A DNA stretch of 6,342 nucleotides from an uncultured Eubacteriales bacterium (GTDB lineage Bacteria > Bacillota > Clostridia > Lachnospirales > Lachnospiraceae): positions 1 through 6,342 of the forward strand of contig ONXW01000350.1 in the NCBI GenBank assembly GCA_900321915.1, read 5' to 3'. A program made the position numbers and the translations under genes. Positions 1-6,097 of the stretch are shown piece by piece. The notes beneath the pieces were generated by a model. It made no database searches. It saw only the letters and a program-made list of their open reading frames with translations, and was not told the origin of the DNA. Position 1 is the stretch's first letter. The number at the start of each line of letters is the position of its first letter.

Positions 1-1373
1 CCGGTAAGGGTCAGGCAGATACGGTCCGGAGCTGCCAGCTTTCCACCGAGAACTGCGGATGCACCGAAGCCCATGGTCGCAAGACCGGAGGAGTGATGGA
101 TGCTGCCGGGAACTGTGATGTCAAACTGCTGTGCCACGCCGTTCTTGTTCCAGCCTACATCGGTGAAGATAACAGCGTCTTCCGGAATAGCTTCCTTGAC
201 GTCGCGGAGAATTCTCTGCGGGGTCATCGGGAAGCGGCTGTCGTTGGAGATAGCCTCGTTGGAAGCCTTGAAGTCTGCCTTTGCCTTCGCGATAGCCGCG
301 CGGAGCTCCGGATTCTTCTTTCCTTCCGGACAAATCTTCTTCACTTCTTCCAGAATCTGCTTAAGTCCGATCTTCAGGTCGCCAACCGCACCGATCTCTA
401 CCGGATAGTTCTTTCCGATCTGGTACGGGTCAATATCGATCTGGAGGAATGTGGTCTTGTCGGGGTCAAAGGTAACACCCTGGTACCAGGAGGAGCTGTC
501 AGCCTCCGCAAAACGGGTGCCGAGACCGAGGATAACGTCGGCATTGTTGGTCAGGGAGTGAGTGAACTCCAGGCCCCAGAAACCGGTCTGTCCCACGAGG
601 AGCGGATGTCTGTCGGAGAGGCAGCCCTGGCCCATCAGGGTACGGCTGACCGGGATATCGAGGAACTCAGCAAGAGCTGCCAGCTCGTCGGAAGCCTGTG
701 CAAGAAGGATACCGCCGCCTGCGTGAAGCATCGGGCTCTTTGCATTGACGAGCTTCTCAGCGATCGCCTTTGCTGCCTCCGGATCCAGGGCCGGCTTCAT
801 GGTGATGTGGGCATCCTTGTAGGTGCGATCCCAGAGACTCTCTTCGATCTCGCGGGAGAACATATCCATCGGCATATCAATGAGCACCGGGCCCGGTCTT
901 CCGGATTCTGCCAGACGGAATGCCTTGTCCATGATGTAGGGAAGAGCTTCCGGATCGTCAATTCTCCATGCGCGCTTTACAACGGGCTCAAGCAGGCGGT
1001 ACTGGGTTGCATCGCCGTGCATGTTCACTTCCTGGTGCGGGTCGCGTCCATAGTAATAGCTGGGTACATCACCTGCGATGACGACCATCGGGATGGAGTC
1101 GAAGGAGGCATTGGCAACACCGGTCAGGACATTGGTGATACCAGGGCCAAGGTGGCACATAACCACCGATGCCTTGTGGGTCAGACGCGCATATCCGTCC
1201 GCTGCGGTAGAAGCAACAGCCTCGTGACGGTTGGAGATGTACTTTACCTTCTCGCTGCGTGAAAGCGCATCAAGCATGCCGATAACGGTATGTCCGCAGA
1301 GACCGAACACATACTTGACATCGCGGCGCTCAAGGTAATCGACCATTAAGTCAGAAACCAGTTTCTTGCTCAT
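1..1373 (-). CDS. ThDP-dependent enzyme, acetolactate synthase-like (3' end cut by window edge)
   Basis: The frame is open from ATG at 1373 to the left edge, giving 457 complete codons with no stop. Visible order: the N-terminal ThDP-binding (PYR) domain, residues about 1-175, with the catalytic glutamate in RHEAVA (E51), then ADGYAR, a GPGITN loop (77-81) and SIPMVVIAGD; the central Rossmann-like domain, about 195-345, with GLGTRF and QIDIDP; and the start of the C-terminal PP domain from about 385 (FTDVGWN, HHSSGLATMGFGASA). The sequence stops at LTLTG, exactly where the Mg-ThDP motif GDG...N should begin. Family members run about 540-600 residues, so roughly 100 or more are missing. The family joins or cleaves C-C bonds next to a carbonyl, usually of 2-oxo acids. 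The position equivalent to RFDDR in biosynthetic AHAS reads RFAEA (287-291), so the exact reaction is open. Start choice: AGGAAG lies 7 nt upstream (1381-1386). It follows the lysR gene after 164 bases containing a candidate promoter. Confidence 0.9.
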   Translation of the reverse strand, partial: MSKKLVSDLMVDYLERRDVKYVFGLCGHTVIGMLDALSRSEKVKYISNRHEAVASTAADGYARLTHKASVVMCHLGPGITNVLTGVANASFDSIPMVVIAGDVPSYYYGRDPHQEVNMHGDATQYRLLEPVVKRAWRIDDPEALPYIMDKAFRLAESGRPGPVLIDMPMDMFSREIEESLWDRTYKDAHITMKPALDPEAAKAIAEKLVNAKSPMLHAGGGILLAQASDELAALAEFLDIPVSRTLMGQGCLSDRHPLLVGQTGFWGLEFTHSLTNNADVILGLGTRFAEADSSSWYQGVTFDPDKTTFLQIDIDPYQIGKNYPVEIGAVGDLKIGLKQILEEVKKICPEGKKNPELRAAIAKAKADFKASNEAISNDSRFPMTPQRILRDVKEAIPEDAVIFTDVGWNKNGVAQQFDITVPGSIHHSSGLATMGFGASAVLGGKLAAPDRICLTLT

Positions 1374-1422
1374 GTGTTTTCTTCCTCGCTTTCTTATGTT
1401 ATACGTTTTTAGTTTTTCAGAA

Positions 1423-1441
1423 CCATAAATATCATTCATGG
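1423..1441. promoter_or_regulatory. CCAT-N11-ATGG dyad (T-N11-A type)
   Basis: Perfect 4-bp arms surround 11 bases, giving the T-N11-A arrangement typical of LysR-type operators (T1426 and A1438). It lies inside the inferred leader of the ThDP gene, about 16-34 bases past the predicted transcription start. A regulator bound here would more likely block than activate. The arms are short, so chance occurrence is possible. Confidence 0.22.
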
Positions 1442-1463
1442 ATCGGATAGAACCTTATCTGTT

Positions 1464-1491
1464 ATTAAATGTACTATAAACAGCCTGTAAA
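1464..1491 (-). promoter_or_regulatory. candidate sigma-A promoter of the ThDP enzyme gene
   Basis: On the minus strand a -35-like TTTACA (1491-1486) is followed after 16 bases by a -10-like TTTAAT (1469-1464). Each hexamer has one mismatch to consensus. Transcription would start near 1457, leaving a leader of about 84 bases before the ATG at 1373. The promoter lies inside the 164-base lysR-ThDP gap, so this gene can be transcribed independently of lysR. Hexamer matching by eye in AT-rich DNA can mislead. Confidence 0.45.
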
Positions 1492-1519
1492 GTCCAATGA
1501 TCTGCTTTCATTTATTGAG

Positions 1520-1541
1520 CTGAAACATTCATGTATTTCAG
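1520..1541. promoter_or_regulatory. 22-bp dyad, possible LysR upstream site
   Basis: Inverted repeat CTGAAA-N10-TTTCAG with perfect 6-bp arms. It overlaps the lysR stop codon and ends about 28 bases upstream of the candidate -35 box of the ThDP gene. Its centre lies near -73 from the inferred start site, within the range where LysR-type proteins usually hold their recognition site. No U-run follows on the minus strand, so it is not an intrinsic terminator. The spacing is N10 within the arms rather than the classical T-N11-A. Confidence 0.3.
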
Positions 1542-2461
1542 GGCAGTATTTCGTGTTTTTTCCGCTCCATGAATTCGTTAAAGATAAGCCCCTGCCTCAC
1601 GATAAAATCACGCAGGTACACGGCTGCCGGGGGCATATATCTGTCTTTATTCCACTGCAGGAAAATCTTTCTGGTGGGAATATCATTCTTGATCTTCTTG
1701 ATCTTCAGGTTATAGGGAGCTCCTCCGATTGGGTACGGCATGATAGCATCCCCCTGTCCGGCTGCAACCATACCGTACATGAGGGTATCGTTGGCGGTCT
1801 GCAGCTTGATTTTGGTCCTGATTCCAAGTTCCCTGAAGTACCGGTCCGTAAAACTCCTGAGTTCGCAATTATTATCAAAGGCGATAAACGGTTTTCCGTC
1901 CAGCAGCCTGAGATCCATCTCATCCAGCCCGGCAAAAGCACTGTGTTCCGATGTGACGAAAACCAGCTCATGCTCTCCTATCAGAGTCCCCCGGATCTCC
2001 GGCTCATCGATGACAGTAGCAAAGGCAAGGTCAATATCCCCGTCCATAAGCTGTTTTTTCAGCGTGGTGAAATCTGCGGACTGATTAAACTGTATATGCA
2101 CGCCGACACGGTTCGTCTCTGACAGATACCGCACTATTACATCGGGAATAAACTCTGACAGGGAAGGGAATCCGGAAAGTACGATAGAACCTGTATTCGG
2201 ATTGACATAATCGTTCAGGCACTGTACGCCGTTATCCAGAAGCTCCAGGGCCTTCGACGCATAAGGCAGGAACAGCTCCCCGTATTTTGTCAGTTTGACA
2301 TTGCGGCCTTTCCGCATAAACAGCTGGACATTCAGTTCCTCCTCCAGTTCCTTGATGGAATGGCTGAGATTTGACTGGCTCACATAGAGTTTTTCAGCAG
2401 CTCTTGTGTAGTGTTCCAGTTCCGCGATGGCAATAAAATACTGCAGCTGTCTTAAATTCAT
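1538..2461 (-). CDS. LysR-family transcriptional regulator
   Basis: A 307-residue protein, the usual LysR length of about 290-310. Residues 1-60 are the winged helix-turn-helix: MNLRQLQYFIAIAE, then the recognition-helix segment with AAEKLYVSQSNLSHSIKELE (21-40), LFMR and LTKYGE. Residues about 90-293 are the periplasmic-binding-like effector domain (GSIVLSGFPSLSEFIP; DGDIDLAFAT; LVFVTSEHS; MVAAGQGDAIMPYP). The frame stays open upstream to 2527, but ATG at 2461 is chosen because GGGAGG sits 7 nt before it and the protein then begins exactly at the family start. It lies 58 bases after the EamA gene and before the ThDP gene, all co-directional. A LysR protein usually senses a small metabolite and controls adjacent genes. 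Candidate targets are the ThDP gene and the transporters, which is inferred from position only. Confidence 0.95.
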   Translation of the reverse strand: MNLRQLQYFIAIAELEHYTRAAEKLYVSQSNLSHSIKELEEELNVQLFMRKGRNVKLTKYGELFLPYASKALELLDNGVQCLNDYVNPNTGSIVLSGFPSLSEFIPDVIVRYLSETNRVGVHIQFNQSADFTTLKKQLMDGDIDLAFATVIDEPEIRGTLIGEHELVFVTSEHSAFAGLDEMDLRLLDGKPFIAFDNNCELRSFTDRYFRELGIRTKIKLQTANDTLMYGMVAAGQGDAIMPYPIGGAPYNLKIKKIKNDIPTRKIFLQWNKDRYMPPAAVYLRDFIVRQGLIFNEFMERKKHEILP

Positions 2462-2468
2462 CGAATAA

Positions 2469-2474
2469 CCTCCC
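2469..2474 (-). promoter_or_regulatory. ribosome binding site of lysR-type gene
   Basis: GGGAGG on the minus strand, 7 nt before ATG at 2461. It decides the start in favour of the shorter 307-residue protein over the in-frame upstream start at 2527, which would add 22 residues unlike any LysR N-terminus and would overlap the stop of the EamA gene. Confidence 0.8.
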
Positions 2475-2489
2475 TGTCCTTTATTGCAG

Positions 2490-2518
2490 TATATATCAAT
2501 TGTATCATTTTCTGTCAG
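2490..2518 (-). promoter_or_regulatory. weak candidate promoter of the lysR-type gene
   Basis: Minus-strand CTGACA (2518-2513, five of six -35 matches) is followed after 17 bases by TATATA (2495-2490, four of six -10 matches). It begins just past the EamA stop codon and would start transcription near 2483, about 22 bases before the lysR ATG. An ATTG-N10-CAAT dyad (2483-2500) covers the -10 box, a layout compatible with autorepression. The gene may equally be read through from eamA. Confidence 0.3.
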
Positions 2519-2519
2519 C

Positions 2520-3401
2520 TCAGGCATTCTTCATTGCTTCTATCGTACTCAGGACCACATCCATGGAGATGAACAGAAGCCCGATTGCAAAATACCCTGT
2601 CAGCCGCTCTCCCAGCAGAAAAAAGCCCAGAACGGATGAAAAAATCGGCTGAAGGGGATAAAAAAGAGAACAGAGACTTGCGGGAAGAACCGCGAGAACA
2701 GATGTCCATGTATACTGGGCAAGTCCCGAACCAACCAGGCCAAGGTAGAGAAGGACAATGACCGTAACCGGCCTGATACGGATACTGTCCGCGCGCAGAT
2801 AAGAAACCAGGCCCACAGGCACGTGCAGGAGGAGACTTATCATCATCCCGTACGTTGTCACAAGGATTGCCGGATATTTTGCCGTAAGCTTCCGCATGAA
2901 TACAGATGCAAGACCCCAGAATAGCACCGAGAGCACTGCCAGGAAAATCCCCCTGGTCTCACTCTCGCCGCCGGACCCTGCCGTCACGACCCAGGTGCCG
3001 GCCAGCGCCAGAATGATGCAGATGACCTTGACCGGTGTCAGCTTCTCATGAAGAATCAGCACGGCGAAAGCTGTCACCGCAACAGGCGTGGTTGCATTGA
3101 TCAGGGCAGCCGTGGAAGCTCCCGTCAGGCTGATTGCCATCTGAATCAGGAAAATCGTCCCGAAATACCCGAGCAGCCCCACTGCCGCGAACAGCTTGAA
3201 GTCCTCCGGATGGATCCTTACATCGCGATATTTCCGGGCAATAAGCCACAGTGCGGGAACAGATATGACACATCGGAGGCAGGCCACAAGAGGCGCCGGC
3301 ATGTCGCCCGCTATCATCTTTCCGCCCACATAGATACTGCCCCAGAAAAAGAAAGTGATTAACAGAAGCCCGAAGGCCCTGATTTTTGATGCCTGTTCCA
3401 T
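2520..3401 (-). CDS. EamA/DMT-superfamily transporter
   Basis: A 293-residue, very hydrophobic protein of typical EamA length, with about ten predicted membrane helices in two homologous halves. Half one (about 8-140) has FFFWGSIYVGGKM after the first helix and ends in TPVAVTAFAVLILHEKLTPVKV...LALAGTWVV. Half two (about 150-286) has VLFWGLASVFMRKL and ends in LQPIFSSVLGFFLLGERLTGYFAIG. The P...E+LT signature closing each half is the family hallmark. These proteins are inner-membrane carriers, often exporters of amino acids, nucleosides or other metabolites; the substrate here is unknown. Start: ATG at 3401 has GAGG (3408-3411) 6 nt upstream. An in-frame GTG at 3413, with GGGAG about 8 nt before it, would add four residues and cannot be excluded. 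The gene follows a strong terminator, so it probably has its own start site or depends on read-through. It lies 58 bases before lysR. Confidence 0.92.
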   Translation of the reverse strand: MEQASKIRAFGLLLITFFFWGSIYVGGKMIAGDMPAPLVACLRCVISVPALWLIARKYRDVRIHPEDFKLFAAVGLLGYFGTIFLIQMAISLTGASTAALINATTPVAVTAFAVLILHEKLTPVKVICIILALAGTWVVTAGSGGESETRGIFLAVLSVLFWGLASVFMRKLTAKYPAILVTTYGMMISLLLHVPVGLVSYLRADSIRIRPVTVIVLLYLGLVGSGLAQYTWTSVLAVLPASLCSLFYPLQPIFSSVLGFFLLGERLTGYFAIGLLFISMDVVLSTIEAMKNA

Positions 3402-3422
3402 CCGATACCTCACAGCAGAAGC

Positions 3423-3458
3423 TCCCGCAAGGAAGCGACAGGCGGGAAAATCTTCCCG
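3423..3458 (-). promoter_or_regulatory. two mutually exclusive short hairpins in the EamA gene leader
   Basis: In the minus-strand RNA, CGGGAA (3458-3453) can pair with TTCCCG (3448-3443) around a GATT loop. Alternatively TCCCGC (3447-3442) can pair with GCGGGA (3428-3423), which covers the GGGAG that would serve the GTG start at 3413. The two stems share bases and cannot form together. This could be a small translational switch, but the stems are only 6 bp and no promoter is evident between the upstream terminator and this point. Confidence 0.2.
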
Positions 3459-3470
3459 GAAGAGTGTCTT

Positions 3471-3503
3471 AAAAAAGCGGGGTCGGCTAATGCCGCCCCC
3501 GCT
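3471..3503 (-). terminator. intrinsic terminator after the dctP-like gene
   Basis: The minus-strand RNA reads AGCGGGG, G, CGGC, loop ATTA, GCCG, A, CCCCGCT, then a run of U. The 7-bp outer stem (3503-3497 with 3482-3476) and 4-bp inner stem (3495-3492 with 3487-3484) are separated by one G-A mismatch. Six T follow in total at the stem base. It lies 35 bases past the dctP stop. The other strand has no U-run, so it acts only on leftward transcription. Confidence 0.92.
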
Positions 3504-3538
3504 CCGGTTACATACTGTTTTCTCAGTTCAGCAGTCTC

Positions 3539-4654
3539 TTACTGAGCAGCAAGTTCCTCCTGAAGAGTTGTACCAAGGCCGTTCACATCGCTGTCGATCT
3601 TGGTGTAGAGCTCTTTAACAGGATCAAGTGCAAGAACCTCATCGAAGAATGCATCGTCATACTCGATGATGGTCATGCCGCCGTCTTCCAGAGTCTTCTT
3701 GGAATCAGCATCAATCTGCTCAAGCTGCGGTCTCATCTCAGCGATAGCCTCGGAGACAGCCTGCTCAAGAGCTGCCTGGTAAGCCGGGTCAAGGCTCTCG
3801 AACTTATCCTTGTTGATGGAAATCTGGTTTGCATACAGAATGTGGTTGGTGCATGCAAGATACTTCTGAACTTCCTGGAAGTTAGCGCCTACGCAGGTAT
3901 CTGCAGCGTTCTCTTCAGCGTCGATGGTTCCGTTCTGCAGGGAGATGTAAACCTCAGCCCATGCAAGCGGTGTCGGGGAAGCGCCGATGCCGGACCAGAA
4001 TGCCATGTGGTTGTTGTTCTCCATGGTACGGATCTTCAGCTCCTTGAAGCTTGCAAGGTCGTTCAGCTCCTTGTTGGAGGTGGTCAGACGATAGGTTGCG
4101 TTCTGCAGGAAGCCAAGCAGGTGATATCCTGCAGCCTCATATGCTGCGGACAGCTGCTGGTTGAACTTGGAATCCTTGCCGTTCAGAACTGCGTCAATCT
4201 GGTCGCCGTTGTACTTAGCGAATACCATCGGAAGGTCGAACACAGCTACTTCCGGAATGAAGGAAACAACCGGTGCGGTCTGGCATACAACGATGTCGAT
4301 ATCGCCGGACTGCTCCTGGCGAAGAAGGTCAGCGTCGCCGCCCAGGTCGCCGTTCGGATGGTAGTCAATGGTCAGCTGGCCGCCGGTGATCTCGTCAACC
4401 TTGGAAGTGACAAGCTCGCCGAAAATCTGTCCTGCTGCGCCCTTACCGGTGGAATCTGCGCCGATGAGCTCAACTGCGTCGAGTGCGGAATAATCCACAT
4501 CGCCAGCCGGAGCCTCTGCTGCCGGTGCCTCAGCTGCCGGAGCTTCTGCTGCCGGAGCTGCTGTGGTTTCTGCCGGCTGGGAGCCGCCGCATGCTGCAAG
4601 GCTTGCAGCCATTGCGCCTGCCAGAAGTACAGATGTGAGTTTCTGAAGTTTCAT
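3539..4654 (-). CDS. dctP: TRAP transporter solute-binding lipoprotein (DctP family)
   Basis: A 371-residue extracytoplasmic receptor that would capture the substrate and hand it to the DctQM membrane pair. Residues 1-21 are a lipoprotein signal peptide (KLQK, hydrophobic core, lipobox LAAC with C22). An Ala/Pro/Glu linker with PAAEA repeats follows (about 28-50), then the mature DctP domain (about 58-365). Family features: GDLGGDADLLRQEQSGDIDI (102-121), DLPMVF (140-145), the Arg-containing YRLTTSNKEL (188-197), ELKIRT (205-210) with R209 at the usual carboxylate-binding arginine position, and PTPLAWAEVYISLQNGTID (227-245). R209 suggests an organic acid ligand, as in characterised DctP-type receptors; the ligand itself is unknown. 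Start: AGGAGG (4664-4669) precedes ATG at 4654, and the protein then opens with the signal peptide. The longer in-frame start at 4717 lies in the leader hairpin and is rejected. It lies 144 bases after dctM and is closed by a strong terminator. Confidence 0.95.
   Translation of the reverse strand: MKLQKLTSVLLAGAMAASLAACGGSQPAETTAAPAAEAPAAEAPAAEAPAGDVDYSALDAVELIGADSTGKGAAGQIFGELVTSKVDEITGGQLTIDYHPNGDLGGDADLLRQEQSGDIDIVVCQTAPVVSFIPEVAVFDLPMVFAKYNGDQIDAVLNGKDSKFNQQLSAAYEAAGYHLLGFLQNATYRLTTSNKELNDLASFKELKIRTMENNNHMAFWSGIGASPTPLAWAEVYISLQNGTIDAEENAADTCVGANFQEVQKYLACTNHILYANQISINKDKFESLDPAYQAALEQAVSEAIAEMRPQLEQIDADSKKTLEDGGMTIIEYDDAFFDEVLALDPVKELYTKIDSDVNGLGTTLQEELAAQ
4507..4566 (-). repeat. 15-bp imperfect tandem repeat encoding the lipoprotein linker
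   Basis: Four adjacent 15-bp units (4507-4521, 4522-4536, 4537-4551, 4552-4566), each starting CCGG on the plus strand and each encoding about five residues of the PAAEA type in the DctP linker. The units differ at a few bases and the last is the most diverged. Such in-frame repeats can gain or lose units by slippage and change linker length without breaking the protein. Confidence 0.75.
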
Positions 4655-4663
4655 GTTTTTACT

Positions 4664-4669
4664 CCTCCT
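4664..4669 (-). promoter_or_regulatory. ribosome binding site of dctP
   Basis: Perfect AGGAGG inside GAGGAGGAGT on the minus strand, 9 nt before ATG at 4654. It fixes the start of the lipoprotein at the signal peptide rather than at the upstream in-frame ATG (4717). Confidence 0.85.
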
Positions 4670-4680
4670 CTTTTTAATGT

Positions 4681-4720
4681 ACTTTTCCGGACGCGCCGGA
4701 CTGCCCGGCGCGTCCAAAGT
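4681..4720 (-). promoter_or_regulatory. strong GC-rich hairpin in the dctM-dctP gap (dctP leader)
   Basis: Perfect 11-bp inverted repeat, ggacgcgccgg at 4689-4699 and its complement at 4705-4715, around a 5-base loop. Outside it, acttt (4681-4685) can pair with aaagt (4716-4720) across a 3-base bulge. Neither strand has a T-run after the stem, so it is not a standard intrinsic terminator. On the minus strand it ends 11 bases before the dctP AGGAGG and starts a few bases past the inferred dctP start site. It may act as a 5' stabilising stem-loop or as a processing barrier that separates dctQM from dctP messages. Confidence 0.8.
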
Positions 4721-4730
4721 TACATGGGAT

Positions 4731-4760
4731 ATTATACTACAGCAGATTCGGATAAATCTA
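4731..4760 (-). promoter_or_regulatory. candidate promoter of dctP
   Basis: A perfect -10 hexamer TATAAT sits at 4736-4731 on the minus strand. The best -35 is weak (TAGATT at 4760-4755, 18-base spacing, three of six matches). A 12-bp palindrome TACT-GATT-AGTA (4759-4770) abuts the -35 and could be an operator, or suggest activator dependence. Transcription would begin near 4724, just before the GC-rich hairpin. Confidence 0.45.
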
Positions 4761-4798
4761 CTGATTAGTATGCATTCATAAAATCTTCACAAATTGGC

Positions 4799-6097
4799 TT
4801 ATTTAAGCGCATTCGGAAGTGCGGTACTGATCGCCGGGATATAGGTGATCATGAGCATGGCGATAAGGAATGCCAGCATGAAGGGGATAGCCTTCTTCGC
4901 AACTGCCATCGGCGGCTCTTCTGCCAGGTTTCCTGCAACGAACAGGTCCAGTCCGAAAGGCGGTGTCGCAAGTCCGATGGAAAGGCAGCAGACCAGGATA
5001 ACACCGAAGTGAACCGGGTCAACGCCAAGCTCCTGCACTGCGGGAAGAAGAACCGGCGCCAGGATGATGATGGCCGGGCCGGTATCCATAACCATACCCA
5101 GAATCAGGAACAGGATCATGCAGACGGTCAGGATGGTAAAGCTGGAATGGAAGTTTGCAATAATGAAATCCTGAACGACTTTGGTCGCTTTTGTCAGGGA
5201 CAGCACGCGTCCGAACGCGGTCGCGAATGCGAGCACGAATGCCAGGCCGCCGTATGTCTTTACGGAAGCGCAGAGGAACGGATACAGCTGTTTGAATGTG
5301 ATGGACTTATAGACAAACAGCGAAACAATCAGTGCGTAGAATACGGAAACAACCGCAGCCTCCGTCGGTGTGACGAAGCCGGTATAAATACCGCCGAGTA
5401 CGATGATCGGGCAGAGCAGGGCGAAGAAGCTGTCCCTGAAAATTTTTCCAAGTCCTTCCTTGTGAAGCTCGTTCATCTTCTCATTGATGGTTATCTGGTT
5501 CTCGCGGTGCCTCAGGCAGTAAGCCACGGCATAGACCATCATGGCGCCGCCGATAAGTACACCCGGGAACACGCCGCCCAGGAACAGGTCTCCGGTGGAG
5601 ACGCCGGTCGCCAGGGAATAGAGAACGAACGGGATGGACGGAGGAATGATAACGCCCAGACCGCCGGCAACAGCGATAAGACCTGCCGACCAGGTGCGGT
5701 CATAGCCAAGGCTGGACATGAACGGGATACACATGGCACCGACCGCAGCCGTGGTTGCCGGGCCGGAACCGGAGATGGCACCGTAGAAAAGGCAGGTCAG
5801 GATAACCGCGCAGGGCACACCGCCGGGAAGCTTGCCTACAAAGTAAGCGAAAAAGCTGAACAGCTTTTTGGAGATTCCTCCCTCCGCCATAATGACGCCG
5901 CCGAGGATGAACAGCGGAACCGCCAGGATCGGGGTGGAGTTCGCACCGGAAAAGCAGTTATTGAGAACCTGCTCGATTGTACCGCCCTTGCCGAGCAGCA
6001 TGATCGGGGCAACAGAGCCGAGAATCATGGAAACGCCGATCGGAACCGAAAGGAAGATAGCTACCAGGAATACTACAAATACCATTACCGCAGCCAT
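4799..6097 (-). CDS. dctM: TRAP transporter large permease subunit (DctM family)
   Basis: A 432-residue polytopic membrane protein of typical DctM length (about 425-440), forming the transport domain of a tripartite ion-coupled carrier. Conserved elements in order: the N-terminal helix with VPIGVSMILG (18-27), TPILAVPLFILGGVIMAEGGIS (55-75), the loop FYGAISGSGPATTAAVGAM (104-122), GVIIPPSIPFVLY (148-160) in the first inverted half, TPTEAAVVSVFYAL (243-256), and in the second half GMVMDTGPAIIILAPVLLP (334-352) and IGLATPPFGLDLFV (374-387). The paired motifs GxxxPPS and ATPPFG are the pseudo-symmetric substrate and ion-site loops of the family. Start: ATG at 6097 overlaps the dctQ stop by one base (TAATG), with AAGGAGG (6107-6113) 9 nt upstream, so translation is probably coupled. 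Function requires the DctQ subunit encoded immediately upstream, and probably the DctP downstream. Confidence 0.97.
   Translation of the reverse strand: MAAVMVFVVFLVAIFLSVPIGVSMILGSVAPIMLLGKGGTIEQVLNNCFSGANSTPILAVPLFILGGVIMAEGGISKKLFSFFAYFVGKLPGGVPCAVILTCLFYGAISGSGPATTAAVGAMCIPFMSSLGYDRTWSAGLIAVAGGLGVIIPPSIPFVLYSLATGVSTGDLFLGGVFPGVLIGGAMMVYAVAYCLRHRENQITINEKMNELHKEGLGKIFRDSFFALLCPIIVLGGIYTGFVTPTEAAVVSVFYALIVSLFVYKSITFKQLYPFLCASVKTYGGLAFVLAFATAFGRVLSLTKATKVVQDFIIANFHSSFTILTVCMILFLILGMVMDTGPAIIILAPVLLPAVQELGVDPVHFGVILVCCLSIGLATPPFGLDLFVAGNLAEEPPMAVAKKAIPFMLAFLIAMLMITYIPAISTALPNALK

Noticed and set aside
93..1262. Long plus-strand open frame (389 codons) opposite the ThDP gene
   Set aside because: It lies antisense to a clear ThDP-enzyme frame with catalytic and domain motifs, its translation resembles no family I know, and long antisense frames are common opposite codon-biased genes.
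1374..1537. Possible small gene or RNA between lysR and the ThDP gene
   Set aside because: The interval is AT-rich, with no convincing small frame with a ribosome binding site and no recognisable riboswitch such as a ThDP (THI) box. Promoter and dyad signals explain it better.
1469..2122. Plus-strand frame of 217 codons opposite lysR
   Set aside because: Antisense shadow of a complete LysR gene; no ribosome binding site or recognisable domain.
4689..4715. GC-rich hairpin as an intrinsic terminator of dctM
   Set aside because: No T-run follows the stem on either strand, so a rho-independent terminator is not supported.
4655..4717. Upstream in-frame start for dctP at 4717
   Set aside because: It would put 21 charged residues before a classical lipoprotein signal peptide and would be translated through the leader hairpin. 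AGGAGG supports 4654.
3842..4768. Plus-strand frame rich in Cys opposite dctP
   Set aside because: The Cys-rich tail is the antisense reading of the Ala/Pro/Glu linker repeat, not a metal-binding protein.
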